Shown one piece after another: positions 18,990 through 28,378 of a stretch of 64,000 bases of DNA (position 1 is its first letter; each line of letters begins with the position of its first letter). Source of the stretch: Helicobacter cetorum MIT 00-7128 (lineage in GTDB: Bacteria; Campylobacterota; Campylobacteria; Campylobacterales; Helicobacteraceae); the NCBI RefSeq assembly GCF_000259255.1, contig NC_017737.1, positions 1,426,001 to 1,490,000 on the forward strand. Direction: 5' to 3'. A program made the translations under genes and the position numbers. Under the pieces are notes generated by a model. It worked only from the letters and a program-made list of their open reading frames with translations. It did not search any database and was not told where the DNA came from.

Positions 18990-19022
18990 TTTTAGGATTT
19001 TTATCATACTAAAATCCTAAAA
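18990..19022 (-). promoter_or_regulatory. Leader hairpin before the chemoreceptor start
   Basis: TTTTAGGATTTT (18990-19001) and AAAATCCTAAAA (19011-19022) form a perfect 12-bp stem with a 9-base loop. It ends about 10 bases before the ribosome binding site of the chemoreceptor gene. No T-run follows on the minus strand, so it looks like a leader structure affecting translation or mRNA stability rather than a terminator. Confidence 0.55.
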
Positions 19023-19110
19023 TATAAGTTTTACAACAATTTTTTTAAAAAAATGTATCTCTATTCTAGCATAAAAAAACTATTTTAATACAACAACAAT
19101 GATTATTATT

Positions 19111-19200
19111 TGTATTTGTATTTGTATTTGTATTTGTATTTGTATTTGTATTTGTATTTGTATTTGTATTTGTATTTGTATTTGTATTTGTATTTGTATT
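19111..19200. repeat. Hexanucleotide array (TGTATT)15
   Basis: Fifteen perfect copies of TGTATT with partial units at both ends, 140 bases upstream of the chemoreceptor GTG. Length changes would come in 6-base steps, moving any upstream promoter or factor site relative to the leader hairpin. It is outside all coding frames. Confidence 0.93.
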
Positions 19201-19357
19201 TTACAATATATAATTATATAAAAAGTAAAAATAACAATTTTTATACAAAAATTACAAAATATTCTTAAACTACGCCTTAATTAAAAAGCGTAGTTTTGAT
19301 TTGAAAAGGTATGAAAAGATTTAGGAGGTTAATTGATATAAAAAAAGTCAAAAGTCT

Positions 19358-20413
19358 CTAAAAATCTTTGCAAGATTTCAAATAAGCATATTTTTCATAA
19401 AATTTTTTAAAAGCCTTTTGGCGCTTTCTTGCATTAAGCGCATAATAAAAAAGATTTTTAAAATACGACTTTTTAGGTGCTTTAGGCAAAGCATAAGACT
19501 TTAAAAGCTCAGGTTTTTGATTTGCAATAGTGCTATTTAAAGAATGCTCATTTAATGATAAGGCACAAGGAATATAAGTTATACTAGCTATATCTGTGTA
19601 AGCAGGATTATCCATAAACATATCTACTGGCTCTATCATTTTAAAATTCCTAGTGGCATCTACAAAAGCTTTTGCTCCCTTAGGTGTAAGATAATAACCT
19701 GCAGTTTTTCCAACATATACACTTGTGAGATAAAAACGCTCTAAAAAGAAAGTCTCTTTTTCATGCTTTTTATAATGGCTTCTTTGTAAGTTTTTAATTA
19801 TTCTTGAAAAACGATAAACAATTGAATATAAAGATAAATGAAATATTCTATTAAAAATTTTATATATTATAAAGTATAAAACCCTATGCACCATATGAGC
19901 CAAGAAACTTCCTTGAATAGGTTGTGATTCTTCATTGGGTGGGGGGGGGGGGGTAATCCCATTATCATAAATAGGCAAAGCATTTAAATATGTATGATGA
20001 TAGCCCCAATAATCCCCACAAAATCTCACAAATTCAAAAGGACTCTTCAAGCAATCTTTTAAAGCTTGAATAAAATTAGGTTCTAGCGCTACATCATCTT
20101 CCAAAATAATGATAGGTTCGTTCAATTCTAGGCATTTTTTCCATAAAAAATAATGGCTTAGAAAACACCCCAATTCTTGAGGCAATAATCCTCCATCGCA
20201 ACAATCAGAATGGAACCAATCAGACTTTAATAAACTTTTAGGCTCATAAAACTCTCTAACTAATTCTTCAAAATCCTTATGTTTAGGACTAATGGCATCA
20301 AAGATATGAAAAGCACAATGTCCCTCAAAATCAATATTGGCTTGAGAAACTAATTCCTCAGTATCCAAACGCCTTTTGCTATCTTTTAAGGAAATAATAT
20401 AAACCTGTGTCAT
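19358..20413 (-). CDS. Phase-variable LPS glycosyltransferase, family 25 (Lex2B/HP0619-like)
   Basis: A 351-residue GT25 enzyme that transfers a sugar, probably galactose, onto lipopolysaccharide. Features: N-terminal VYIISLKDSKRR, the PQELGCFLSHYFLWKKC block near 80, the DXD-like IILEDDVALEPNF near 97, and GKTAGYYLTPKGAKAFV near 240. A C13 tract (19941-19953 on the plus strand as G13) encodes Pro within a NGITPPPPPNEE stretch near residue 155, and the frame is open through it, so the gene is ON in this assembly. Matches HP0619. It starts 1 base inside the adk stop and is cotranscribed with adk. Exact linkage made is not readable. Confidence 0.9.
   Translation of the reverse strand: MTQVYIISLKDSKRRLDTEELVSQANIDFEGHCAFHIFDAISPKHKDFEELVREFYEPKSLLKSDWFHSDCCDGGLLPQELGCFLSHYFLWKKCLELNEPIIILEDDVALEPNFIQALKDCLKSPFEFVRFCGDYWGYHHTYLNALPIYDNGITPPPPPNEESQPIQGSFLAHMVHRVLYFIIYKIFNRIFHLSLYSIVYRFSRIIKNLQRSHYKKHEKETFFLERFYLTSVYVGKTAGYYLTPKGAKAFVDATRNFKMIEPVDMFMDNPAYTDIASITYIPCALSLNEHSLNSTIANQKPELLKSYALPKAPKKSYFKNLFYYALNARKRQKAFKKFYEKYAYLKSCKDF
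19941..19953 (-). repeat. G13/C13 phase-variation tract in the glycosyltransferase
   Basis: Thirteen G on the plus strand (C13 on the coding strand) inside the glycosyltransferase. With 13 the frame is open; gain or loss of one base ends the protein soon after the tract, removing the C-terminal half. Confidence 0.95.
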
Positions 20414-20985
20414 TAGCTATGCTTTAAAATATACTCTTGCATTTCACTCACAATTTCTTCAATACTTCTTTCGCCATTGATAGTTTTATGCAAATTCTTA
20501 GCCTTGTAGAAGTTTTGAATACTAGCTAATGGGTCTAAAAACACTCGCATACGATTATTAAACACCACTTCGTTATCATCAGCCCCTCTTGAGCGCCCTA
20601 AAACTCTCTCTTTAGCAACACTTTCGCTTACCTCTACTTCAATCACGCTTTTTAAAATAACCTCATCTTGAGCGTTTAATTCCTTATCTAAAGCGTTCAT
20701 TTGCTCCACACTTCTAGGATAACCATCAATTAAAATCATCTCTTTATCAGAACTTTTAATCGCTGAAAGAATCGTTTCTACTACGATATTTAAAGGCACT
20801 AATTCACCTTTAGAAGTAAAACTCTCAATGAGTAAGCCTCTCTCTGTTTTTTTAGCGCTCTCAGCTCTCAATAAATCCCCCGTGGAAAAATGAGCGATTT
20901 TTTCGCTATTATTTTTAGCAATCATCTCTGCATCAGTGGTTTTACCGCTACCGGGGGCTCCAATAATTAAAAATAGTTGTTTCAA
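20413..20985 (-). CDS. adk: Adenylate kinase
   Basis: Converts AMP and ATP to two ADP. 190 residues, the short form lacking the LID zinc insertion. P-loop [13 protein letters not shown] at residues 8-20, AMP-binding STGDLLR near 34, LIDGYPRS near 85, and the lid arginines in [12 protein letters not shown] near 127. Downstream of aspS by 20 bases and overlapping the glycosyltransferase start by one base, so aspS-adk-glycosyltransferase form one transcript, as in HP0617-HP0619. Confidence 0.96.
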   Translation of the reverse strand: MKQLFLIIGAPGSGKTTDAEMIAKNNSEKIAHFSTGDLLRAESAKKTERGLLIESFTSKGELVPLNIVVETILSAIKSSDKEMILIDGYPRSVEQMNALDKELNAQDEVILKSVIEVEVSESVAKERVLGRSRGADDNEVVFNNRMRVFLDPLASIQNFYKAKNLHKTINGERSIEEIVSEMQEYILKHS

Positions 20986-21005
20986 ATGTTGTCCTTTTTT
21001 AAAAT

Positions 21006-22745
21006 TTATTTAGGGTTTCTTAAGCGAATGTGTAATTCTCTTAGTTGCTCTTCACTTACAGAACTTGGCGCATCAGTCAATAGACATGAGGCTTTTTGCG
21101 TTTTAGGGAATGCTATCACATCTCTAATGCTACTAGATTTAGTCATAAGCATAATCAATCTATCAAAGCCTATCGCAAAACCCCCATGTGGGGGTGCACC
21201 AAATTTTAATGCCTCTAGTAAAAAGCCAAATTTATTTTGTGCCTCAACCTCACTAATATTAAGTTTCTCAAAGACTTTCTTTTGAATCTCTTCTTTATGA
21301 ATCCTAATACTTCCCCCACCAAGCTCCACACCATTAAGCACCACATCATAAGCGATAGAATTGATTTCTTCTAAATCTTGGCACTCTAAATTTTTAGGCA
21401 TAGTAAAGGGATGGTGTAAAGCATGATAGCCATTATCAATCTTTTCAAACATAGGAAAATCCACTACCCATAAGAAATTTAAGGCATCTTTATCAATGAG
21501 ATTAAGCATTTCAGCCACTTTCAAGCGCAAACGCCCCATGTAATCTAATACGATTTTCTTATCCCCTGCTCCAAAAAAGACAATATCCCCAACTTGTGCG
21601 TTAGTTCTCTCTAAAATAGTCTTAAGCCCAAGTTCACTTAAAAATTTAGCTAAAGGCCCCTTAATCTCATTGTCTTTAATTTGCAAATACGCTAACCCTT
21701 GCGCTCCGAATTTACGCACAAATTCTTCTAATTCTTTCAAAGTGCTACGACTAAATTTCTCATCAGCCCCCTTGACATTCAAAGCTTTAATGCGTTTATT
21801 TTTAGAATCTTGTGCGATATTAGAAAAAATAGGGCTTGAGCTATCCATAAAACAATCCCCTACTTCTACTAAGGGCAACTCAAAACGCAAATCCGGTTTA
21901 TCGCTCCCATAATTTTCCATAGCCTCGCTATAAGGCATGCGTTTAAAAGGCGTAGAGATAGCATGCCCTGCTACTTTAAAAATCTCTTGTAATAAATCTT
22001 CTACCACGCCCATCACATCATTTTCATCACAAAAACTCATTTCGGCATCAATTTGCGTAAATTCTGGCTGTCTATCAGCTCTCAAATCTTCATCTCTAAA
22101 GCAACGAGCGATTTGAAAATACCTATCCATTCCCCCTACCATTAAAAGTTGCTTGAATAATTGCGGGCTTTGTGGGAGAGCAAAAAATGCGCCATCATGC
22201 ACTCTGCTAGGCACTAAATAATCTCTTGCGCCCTCTGGAGTAGTCTTAGATAAAATAGGTGTTTCAATTTCTAAAAAGCCTTTTTTAGCCAAAACATTAC
22301 GAGTAGCTAGAGCTACATCACTGCGTAATTTAAAGACTTCATAAGACTCTTTGGAGCGTAAATCTAAGTAGCGATATTTCAAGCGTAAGTCTTCATTCAC
22401 GCTTTTATCGCCAATTTCAATAGGTGGGGTAGCGCTCTTATTTTCAATCACTAAATCTTCTAAAACGACTTCAATTTTCCCACTCCTTAATTTAGGGTTT
22501 TCTAACCCCTCCCCTCTTAAACGCACCTTTCCTTTGGCTACTAGCACAAATTCATTGCGCACTTCCAAAGCTTTCTCATAAGCTAAAGAGCTAGGGTCGC
22601 ACACTAATTGCACCAAACCACTTTTATCTCTTAAATCAATAAAAATTACGCCCCCATGGTCTCTATAAGTATTGCACCACCCAGCAACCTTGACACTTTT
22701 TTCAACATCTTTTTCGCAAATTTCTGCACATAAATGACTTCGCAT
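21006..22745 (-). CDS. aspS: Aspartyl-tRNA synthetase (non-discriminating type)
   Basis: Charges tRNA-Asp; in Helicobacter the enzyme also misacylates tRNA-Asn, which GatCAB then amidates. 579 residues of the bacterial type: N-terminal OB-fold anticodon-binding domain ([19 protein letters not shown]), class II motif 1 (FLEIETPIL), motif 2 ([23 protein letters not shown]), the bacterial GAD insertion domain around 290-410, and motif 3 ([12 protein letters not shown]). Matches HP0617. First gene of the aspS-adk-glycosyltransferase transcript, 41 bases after the cheV1 stop on the other side. Confidence 0.97.
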   Translation of the reverse strand: MRSHLCAEICEKDVEKSVKVAGWCNTYRDHGGVIFIDLRDKSGLVQLVCDPSSLAYEKALEVRNEFVLVAKGKVRLRGEGLENPKLRSGKIEVVLEDLVIENKSATPPIEIGDKSVNEDLRLKYRYLDLRSKESYEVFKLRSDVALATRNVLAKKGFLEIETPILSKTTPEGARDYLVPSRVHDGAFFALPQSPQLFKQLLMVGGMDRYFQIARCFRDEDLRADRQPEFTQIDAEMSFCDENDVMGVVEDLLQEIFKVAGHAISTPFKRMPYSEAMENYGSDKPDLRFELPLVEVGDCFMDSSSPIFSNIAQDSKNKRIKALNVKGADEKFSRSTLKELEEFVRKFGAQGLAYLQIKDNEIKGPLAKFLSELGLKTILERTNAQVGDIVFFGAGDKKIVLDYMGRLRLKVAEMLNLIDKDALNFLWVVDFPMFEKIDNGYHALHHPFTMPKNLECQDLEEINSIAYDVVLNGVELGGGSIRIHKEEIQKKVFEKLNISEVEAQNKFGFLLEALKFGAPPHGGFAIGFDRLIMLMTKSSSIRDVIAFPKTQKASCLLTDAPSSVSEEQLRELHIRLRNPK

Positions 22746-22786
22746 TTATTTATAACTCCTTGTTTTATTTAATATTCATTTAAATA

Positions 22787-23722
22787 TTATGAAAGCGCTC
22801 TTTTGAGCATTTCATGGATTTCAAGAACATTGGATTTTACCACAAAACCATCAGCCTCCAAAGATTGAGCTAATTGGCGATTAGCATCGCTACTCATGGA
22901 GGAATTAACAATTACAGGAAGTTGCTCTGTTTTTTCGTTTTTCTTAATGGTCTTTAAGACTTCAAAGCCAGAAATTACAGGCATTTCTAAATCCGTAATC
23001 ACTACCCCTACTTTTTTATAATTCTCATTTTCATAGAGATAATCTAATAATTCTTGTCCGTTTGCAAAAGCTAGATAGCTTAAATTTAATGCTTGCACAA
23101 TTTTTTCTAAAGCCTTAAGAGCTGTTAGGGAATCTTCAGCAATTAAAATCATCTTTTGACTTTTTATGGCCTCCATACAACGCAAGGTTAATTCATCTAA
23201 ATCTTTCATGGTGGGGAAAACATCACAAATCATTTTTTCTACATCTAAGATTTGTATCACTCTCTCACTATCAAAGCGTGTGATAGCGCTCACTTTGCTT
23301 TCAACATTAATGCCTTGTTTATCCCCTGTGCTAATTTCTTGCCAACTCTTATGCACAATGCTTTTAATCTCTAATACTTTTAATGCAATCAAATGGTTAG
23401 AAAAATAACACACTATTACAAGATTTTTATTATCAACAATGCCATGCTCTTTAAGAGAGCTTTCTGAAGAGTTGATATCATAATGAAGCCATCTTCTTAC
23501 ATCAATTAAAGGGATAGATTCTCCCCTAACCGTAAGAAAACCAAGCATCATACCATCAGTGCCTCCAATGGTCTCTGTAATGTCCTCATCATAATGAATA
23601 ATTTCTCTTACCTTAAAAATATTCATACCATAGAGTTGGGCATCTTCACCCTTATCTAACTTGAAACACAAAAACTGAGCCTCATTATTTAAATGCAATG
23701 AAGTTGTTTTTTGGACATCCAT
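22787..23722 (-). CDS. cheV1: Chemotaxis coupling protein CheV1
   Basis: Adaptor linking chemoreceptors to CheA, with an added receiver domain. 311 residues: CheW-like domain at about 10-165 (FLTVRGESIPLIDVRRWL) and a response-regulator receiver domain at about 190-311 with AEDSLTALK and the phospho-acceptor aspartate in VVITDLEMP near 240, then the conserved lysine in the final VVKSN. Matches HP0616. In H. pylori it is next to ligA; here a TonB-dependent receptor gene stands between them. Confidence 0.94.
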   Translation of the reverse strand: MDVQKTTSLHLNNEAQFLCFKLDKGEDAQLYGMNIFKVREIIHYDEDITETIGGTDGMMLGFLTVRGESIPLIDVRRWLHYDINSSESSLKEHGIVDNKNLVIVCYFSNHLIALKVLEIKSIVHKSWQEISTGDKQGINVESKVSAITRFDSERVIQILDVEKMICDVFPTMKDLDELTLRCMEAIKSQKMILIAEDSLTALKALEKIVQALNLSYLAFANGQELLDYLYENENYKKVGVVITDLEMPVISGFEVLKTIKKNEKTEQLPVIVNSSMSSDANRQLAQSLEADGFVVKSNVLEIHEMLKRALS

Positions 23723-23890
23723 TCAATTCCCTTAGTCATCACAAATATTTGACTGCAATTCTACAATGTAATACCTTATATTTTGCATATAAATATGAAA
23801 ACTTTATATCAAATTATTTTATTAACTATTCATTATCTTAATAAATCAATAGACGATTAGTTTAATCCAAAATTAATATTTTATTGATTA

Positions 23891-23913
23891 CGATAATAAA
23901 TTATTTTTTAATT
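23891..23913. promoter_or_regulatory. AT-rich near-palindrome before the TonB receptor gene
   Basis: CGATAATAAATTATT and its flanks lie about 25-45 bases before the receptor start, where a Fur or NikR operator would be expected for a metal-uptake gene. The match to the TAATAAT-type Fur consensus is partial, and such AT-rich sequence is common here. Confidence 0.25.
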
Positions 23914-23935
23914 TTATTTTTTTTGGAGATTGATT

Positions 23936-26365
23936 ATGCAATATATACCAACACGATTAAATAAAACCACAAACTTATCATTATCCTTTCTTTTGGCTTT
24001 CTTTGGAACTTTTGATTTAGCAGAGGCTAAAGAAGATAGCGAAAATAGCAAGAATAAAAAATCACACACTTTAGGTAAGGTTACCACACAAGCCCAAAGA
24101 ATCTTTAACTACAACAATCAAACTCATGTATCCATTAAAGAATTAGAACGAAGACAAGCTAATCAAATTAGTGATATGTTTAGAAGAAACCCTAATATCA
24201 ATGTAGGTGGCGGAAGCTTAATGGCGCAAAAAATCTATGTGCGTGGCATTGAAGATAGGCTTGCTAGAGTTACTGTAGATGGTGCAGCTCAAATGGGGGC
24301 AAGCTATGGGCATCAAGGTAATACTATAATTGACCCGGGCATGCTAAAAGAAGTGATTGTTACTAAAGGAGCTGCCCAAGCAAGTGCAGGCCCCATGGCT
24401 TTAATTGGTGCGATTAAAATGGAAACTAAAAGTGCGAGAGATTTTATTCCTAAGGGTAAAAATTACGCCATTAGTGGGGCAACAAGCTTTTATACCAACT
24501 TTGGAGATAGAGAAAACATAACAGGTGCTTATCAAAATGAGCATTTTGATATATTACTATATTATACTCATCAAAATATATTCTATTATAGAGATGGCAA
24601 TAATGCTATGAAAAATCTTTTTAATCCCACAGAAAACGATAAAGTCTCAGGCTCTCCAAGCGAACAAAATAATGTCCTAGTCAAAGCGAATGCTTACTTG
24701 AGTGAAAGAGATACGCTCACTTTAAGTTACAACCTAACAAGAGATAACGCTAAAAGACCTTTGAGGGCGAATTTTACAGGAACTTTCTTGCCTTATAGTT
24801 GCGATGATTTTAACGATTATAATAAAAGAGGCGAGGTAGGTAAGTGTTTGTTTGAAAATGATGCGAGGTTATTTAAAACTGATAGTGTTAATATGGTCAA
24901 TAACATTAGTCTAGCTTATGAAAGAGAGGGAGGGACAAACTTTAATGACCCTAAATTAAAAATTGATGCGTATGGAAGTGTTAGAAATGTCAAAATCAAC
25001 CCTCTTTTTTCGCCAAATGATATTGCTAAAACCATTAGCTACACAGCACCAAATGCACAAAATGATGATTCAAATCTATGTGTTGCACAAGGGGGTATTT
25101 ATAATGCTACAACTCAAACCTGCTCTATTAGTTTTAGAAACCTTGGAGGAGGTTCTGTAGTAGCTAAAAAAGACTTAAACATTATTAATGCGGGTGCGAA
25201 TGTTAATGTCGCTCATACTCTCAATCATAATAGTGAAAATCTTTTTGAATATGGCTTGAATTACCAAAATTTAACCACTTTTGACAAGGCTATTCCTAAA
25301 AGCGAATTGGTTAAACCCGGAGATAGCCCTAATGCTTGTAAGCAAGTAACAGGGCCTAATGACCCTAATTTGACCAATGGACATTGTCAAAGAAATGGCG
25401 AAACAGCTAATGTTATAGGTGTGTATGCTCAAGCTAACTACACTTTTCACCCTATGGTAACTTGGGGTGCTGGAACACGCTATGATGTCTATACTTTCGT
25501 AGATAAAGATTGGCAATTGCATGTAACTCAAGGTTTTAGCCCTAGCACAGCTTTGATTATCTCGCCTTTAAAAAATTTAAATTTTAGACTTTCTTATGCG
25601 TATGTTACTAGAGGTCCTTTGCCTGTTGGCTTAGTATGGATGCGTCAAGACAATTTACGCTATGATAAGCATCTAAAACCAGAAATTGGTCAAAACTTTG
25701 AATTTAACATTGAATACAACAGCGAATATTTTGATTTTAGAGCTGCAGGCTTTACGCAATTGATTTCAAACTACATTAATAAATTCACTTCTACTCTCTA
25801 TGTTACCAACATTAAAGATATTATTTATATTCCCGGATATGAAGTCTCTGGCACAGGTAAGTATAAGGGCTTTTCTCTAGGACTAAGTGTGGGGCGTTCT
25901 TGGCCTAGCTTAAAAGGGCATATGATAGCAGATGCTTATGAATTAGCTGCAACTACCGGCAATACTTTTATTCTCACAGCTAGTTATAATATCTCTCGCA
26001 TAGGACTAAGTTTCACTTGGCTTTCAAGATTTGTTACTACCTTAGATTATTGTGCGTATAATATGTATCGTAATGGCCCCACAGATATTGACAGACAGCC
26101 TAGTAATTGCGCTAAAAAACCCGGCATTTTCCATGTGCATAAACCCGGCTATGGAATTAGCAGTTTCTTTGTAACCTATAAACCCACACAAAAGAAATAT
26201 CAAGGCTTGAGTGTCAATTTAGTGTTTAATAACATTTTCAATAAACAATACATCAACCAAGCAAGCCCCGTGATGAGTCCTGATGAGCCTAATCAAGACA
26301 AATATGCAAGAGGTATGGCAGAACCCGGATTTAATGCACGCTTTGAAGTAGCCTATAAGTTTTAA
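23936..26365 (+). CDS. TonB-dependent outer-membrane receptor, FrpB-like
   Basis: Ligand-gated outer-membrane barrel for an iron, haem or nickel compound, driven by TonB-ExbB-ExbD. 809 residues from the ATG at 23936, preferred over a TTG two codons earlier because GGAG is 7 bases upstream. Signal peptide ending near LAEAKED; TonB-box-like TLGKVTTQ; plug domain at about 50-160 (RRQANQISDMFRRNPNINVGGG, YVRGIEDRLARVTVDGA, VIVTKGAAQASAGPMALIG); then a beta-barrel with paired cysteines in extracellular loops and a terminal aromatic (FEVAYKF). Resembles the FrpB group of H. pylori (HP0876, HP1512); the ligand cannot be assigned. It appears inserted between cheV1 and ligA. Confidence 0.9.
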   Translation: MQYIPTRLNKTTNLSLSFLLAFFGTFDLAEAKEDSENSKNKKSHTLGKVTTQAQRIFNYNNQTHVSIKELERRQANQISDMFRRNPNINVGGGSLMAQKIYVRGIEDRLARVTVDGAAQMGASYGHQGNTIIDPGMLKEVIVTKGAAQASAGPMALIGAIKMETKSARDFIPKGKNYAISGATSFYTNFGDRENITGAYQNEHFDILLYYTHQNIFYYRDGNNAMKNLFNPTENDKVSGSPSEQNNVLVKANAYLSERDTLTLSYNLTRDNAKRPLRANFTGTFLPYSCDDFNDYNKRGEVGKCLFENDARLFKTDSVNMVNNISLAYEREGGTNFNDPKLKIDAYGSVRNVKINPLFSPNDIAKTISYTAPNAQNDDSNLCVAQGGIYNATTQTCSISFRNLGGGSVVAKKDLNIINAGANVNVAHTLNHNSENLFEYGLNYQNLTTFDKAIPKSELVKPGDSPNACKQVTGPNDPNLTNGHCQRNGETANVIGVYAQANYTFHPMVTWGAGTRYDVYTFVDKDWQLHVTQGFSPSTALIISPLKNLNFRLSYAYVTRGPLPVGLVWMRQDNLRYDKHLKPEIGQNFEFNIEYNSEYFDFRAAGFTQLISNYINKFTSTLYVTNIKDIIYIPGYEVSGTGKYKGFSLGLSVGRSWPSLKGHMIADAYELAATTGNTFILTASYNISRIGLSFTWLSRFVTTLDYCAYNMYRNGPTDIDRQPSNCAKKPGIFHVHKPGYGISSFFVTYKPTQKKYQGLSVNLVFNNIFNKQYINQASPVMSPDEPNQDKYARGMAEPGFNARFEVAYKF

Positions 26366-26373
26366 ACCACTAT

Positions 26374-26407
26374 AATAACGCCCTATTTTAGTTATAAGGG
26401 CGTTATT
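26374..26407 (+). terminator. Hairpin between the receptor gene and ligA
   Basis: AATAACGCCCT (26374-26384) and AGGGCGTTATT (26397-26407) form a perfect 11-bp GC-containing stem with a 12-base loop. It could end the receptor transcript, though no T-run follows. Its right arm contains AAGGG, the only ribosome-binding-like sequence for ligA, whose ATG is at 26411, so the folded RNA would hide the ligA start site. Confidence 0.6.
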
Positions 26408-26410
26408 AAC

Positions 26411-28378
26411 ATGATAAAAAATCAAGAAGAATATTTAGAAAGAATTGCATATTTAAATGAATTATCTCACCATTACTATGTGCTAGATGAGCCCTTAGTA
26501 AGCGATGCTACTTATGATGAACTCTATAAAGAATTAAAAGATTATGAAGAAAAAAATCCTAGCCAAGTTCAGGCTAATTCCCCTACTCAAAAAGTTGGAG
26601 CTACTACATTAAATCAGTTTAATAAAAACCCCCATTTGGTGCGGATGTGGAGCTTAGATGATGTGTTTAATAATAGCGAATTACAAACTTGGCTTAATCG
26701 CATTTTAAAAATCTATCCTAACACTAAGTTTGTGTGTTCGCCTAAACTTGATGGGGTTTCGCTCAATCTTTTATACAATAAGGGCAAATTAGTGAGTGCG
26801 ACTACTAGGGGCAATGGCTTAGAAGGGGAGTTAGTTACAATGAATGCAAAAAATATCGCTAACATTCCCCACACTATTTCTTATGATGAAGAAATAGAAA
26901 TTAGGGGCGAAGTGATTATCTTTAAAGATGATTTTGAAACTTTAAATAAAGAACGCTTAGAGTCTAATGAACCCCTATTTGCTAACCCTAGAAACGCTGC
27001 TGCGGGGAGTTTGAGACAGCTTGATAGTAGTATCACAAAAAAGCGTAAATTGCAATTTATTCCCTGGGGTGTGGGCAAGCATTCTTTAAATTTTCTAAGC
27101 TTTAAGGAATGTTTGGATTTTATTGTCTCTTTGGGTTTTAGTGCGATTGAATATCTAAGTTTAAATAAAAACCACGAAGAGATAGAGCAAAGCTATCACA
27201 CGCTTATTAAAGAAAGAGATAAGTTTAAAGCCCTTTTAGATGGCATGGTAATAGTCGTTGATGCATTAAGCACACAAAATGAGCTAGGCTATACCCAAAA
27301 ATCCCCTAAATTTGCCTGTGCTTATAAATTTCCAGCCTTAGAAAAACACACGAGGATTTTAGAAGTGATTAACCAAGTGGGGCGTAGTGGGGCTGTAACT
27401 CCTGTAGCTCTTTTAGAGCCTGTAGAAATTGCTGGGGCACTGATTACTAAAGCGACTTTACACAATTATTCTGAAATTGAAAAAAAGAATATTATGCTTA
27501 ATGATATGGTTGTAGTTATTAGAAGTGGTGATGTGATTCCTAAAATCATTAAACCTTTAGAACATTATAGAGATGGCTCACAACACCCCATTATTCGTCC
27601 TACACATTGCCCTATATGTTCGCATGAGCTTTTATGTGAAGAGATTTTTACTTATTGTCAAAACATCAATTGTTCCGCAAGACTTAAAGAAAGCTTGATT
27701 CATTTTGCTTCTAAGGACGCCCTAAATATTCAAGGCTTAGGCGATAAAGTCATAGAGCAACTTTTTGAAGAAAAGCTTATTCTTAATGCCCTAGACTTAT
27801 ATACTTTAAAATTAGACGATTTAATGCAACTAGACAAATTCAAAATCAAAAAGGCTCAAAACCTATTAGATGCTATCAATAAGAGTAAGAACCCCCCTTT
27901 GTGGCGACTCATTAATGCTTTAGGGATTGAGCATATCGGTAAGGGAGCGAGTAAAACTCTAGCAAAATATGGTTTGAATGTATTAGAAAAAAGCGAAGAA
28001 GAGTTTTTAAAGATAGAAGGTTTTGGGGTTGAAATGGCACATTCTTTGGCGAATTTTTATGTGAGCAATAAAGAATTTATTAAAGCTTTATTTGACTTAT
28101 TGAAACCTATTGCTGAAGAAAAACAAGAGATTTTAAACCACTCTATTTTTAACCATAAAACCATTGTTCTAACTGGAACGCTTTCTAAACCAAGGCAAGA
28201 ATACGCTCAAATGCTAGAAAACTTAGGGGCAAAAATTGCTTCAAGCGTGAGCGCTAAAACGGATTTTCTCATCGCTGGAGAAAACGCTGGCTCAAAACTT
28301 ACTCTAGCACAAAAACATGGCGTTACTATTTTGAATGAAGAAGAATTATTGGAAAAACTCAACGAGCAAGCAAGCTAA
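26411..28378 (+). CDS. ligA: NAD-dependent DNA ligase
   Basis: Seals nicks in replication and repair using NAD. 655 residues, full length. Domain order: Ia (YDELYKEL), adenylation domain with the active-site lysine in SPKLDGVS near 116, OB fold, a four-cysteine zinc finger (CPIC...C...C near 400), helix-hairpin-helix repeats (GIEHIGKGASKTL, IEGFGVEMA) and a C-terminal BRCT domain (TIVLTGTLSKPRQEYAQMLE). Matches HP0615. The start codon follows the receptor hairpin by 3 bases; translation may depend on that fold. Confidence 0.97.
   Translation: MIKNQEEYLERIAYLNELSHHYYVLDEPLVSDATYDELYKELKDYEEKNPSQVQANSPTQKVGATTLNQFNKNPHLVRMWSLDDVFNNSELQTWLNRILKIYPNTKFVCSPKLDGVSLNLLYNKGKLVSATTRGNGLEGELVTMNAKNIANIPHTISYDEEIEIRGEVIIFKDDFETLNKERLESNEPLFANPRNAAAGSLRQLDSSITKKRKLQFIPWGVGKHSLNFLSFKECLDFIVSLGFSAIEYLSLNKNHEEIEQSYHTLIKERDKFKALLDGMVIVVDALSTQNELGYTQKSPKFACAYKFPALEKHTRILEVINQVGRSGAVTPVALLEPVEIAGALITKATLHNYSEIEKKNIMLNDMVVVIRSGDVIPKIIKPLEHYRDGSQHPIIRPTHCPICSHELLCEEIFTYCQNINCSARLKESLIHFASKDALNIQGLGDKVIEQLFEEKLILNALDLYTLKLDDLMQLDKFKIKKAQNLLDAINKSKNPPLWRLINALGIEHIGKGASKTLAKYGLNVLEKSEEEFLKIEGFGVEMAHSLANFYVSNKEFIKALFDLLKPIAEEKQEILNHSIFNHKTIVLTGTLSKPRQEYAQMLENLGAKIASSVSAKTDFLIAGENAGSKLTLAQKHGVTILNEEELLEKLNEQAS

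Larger units (their letters stand above)
18971..19357. other. Leader region of the chemoreceptor gene
   Basis: 387 bases between the glycosyltransferase stop and the chemoreceptor start, both on the minus strand. It contains the hairpin and the hexamer array listed separately, and very AT-rich flanks. The chemoreceptor promoter should lie between or beside these, but no single -10 element stands out. Confidence 0.6.
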
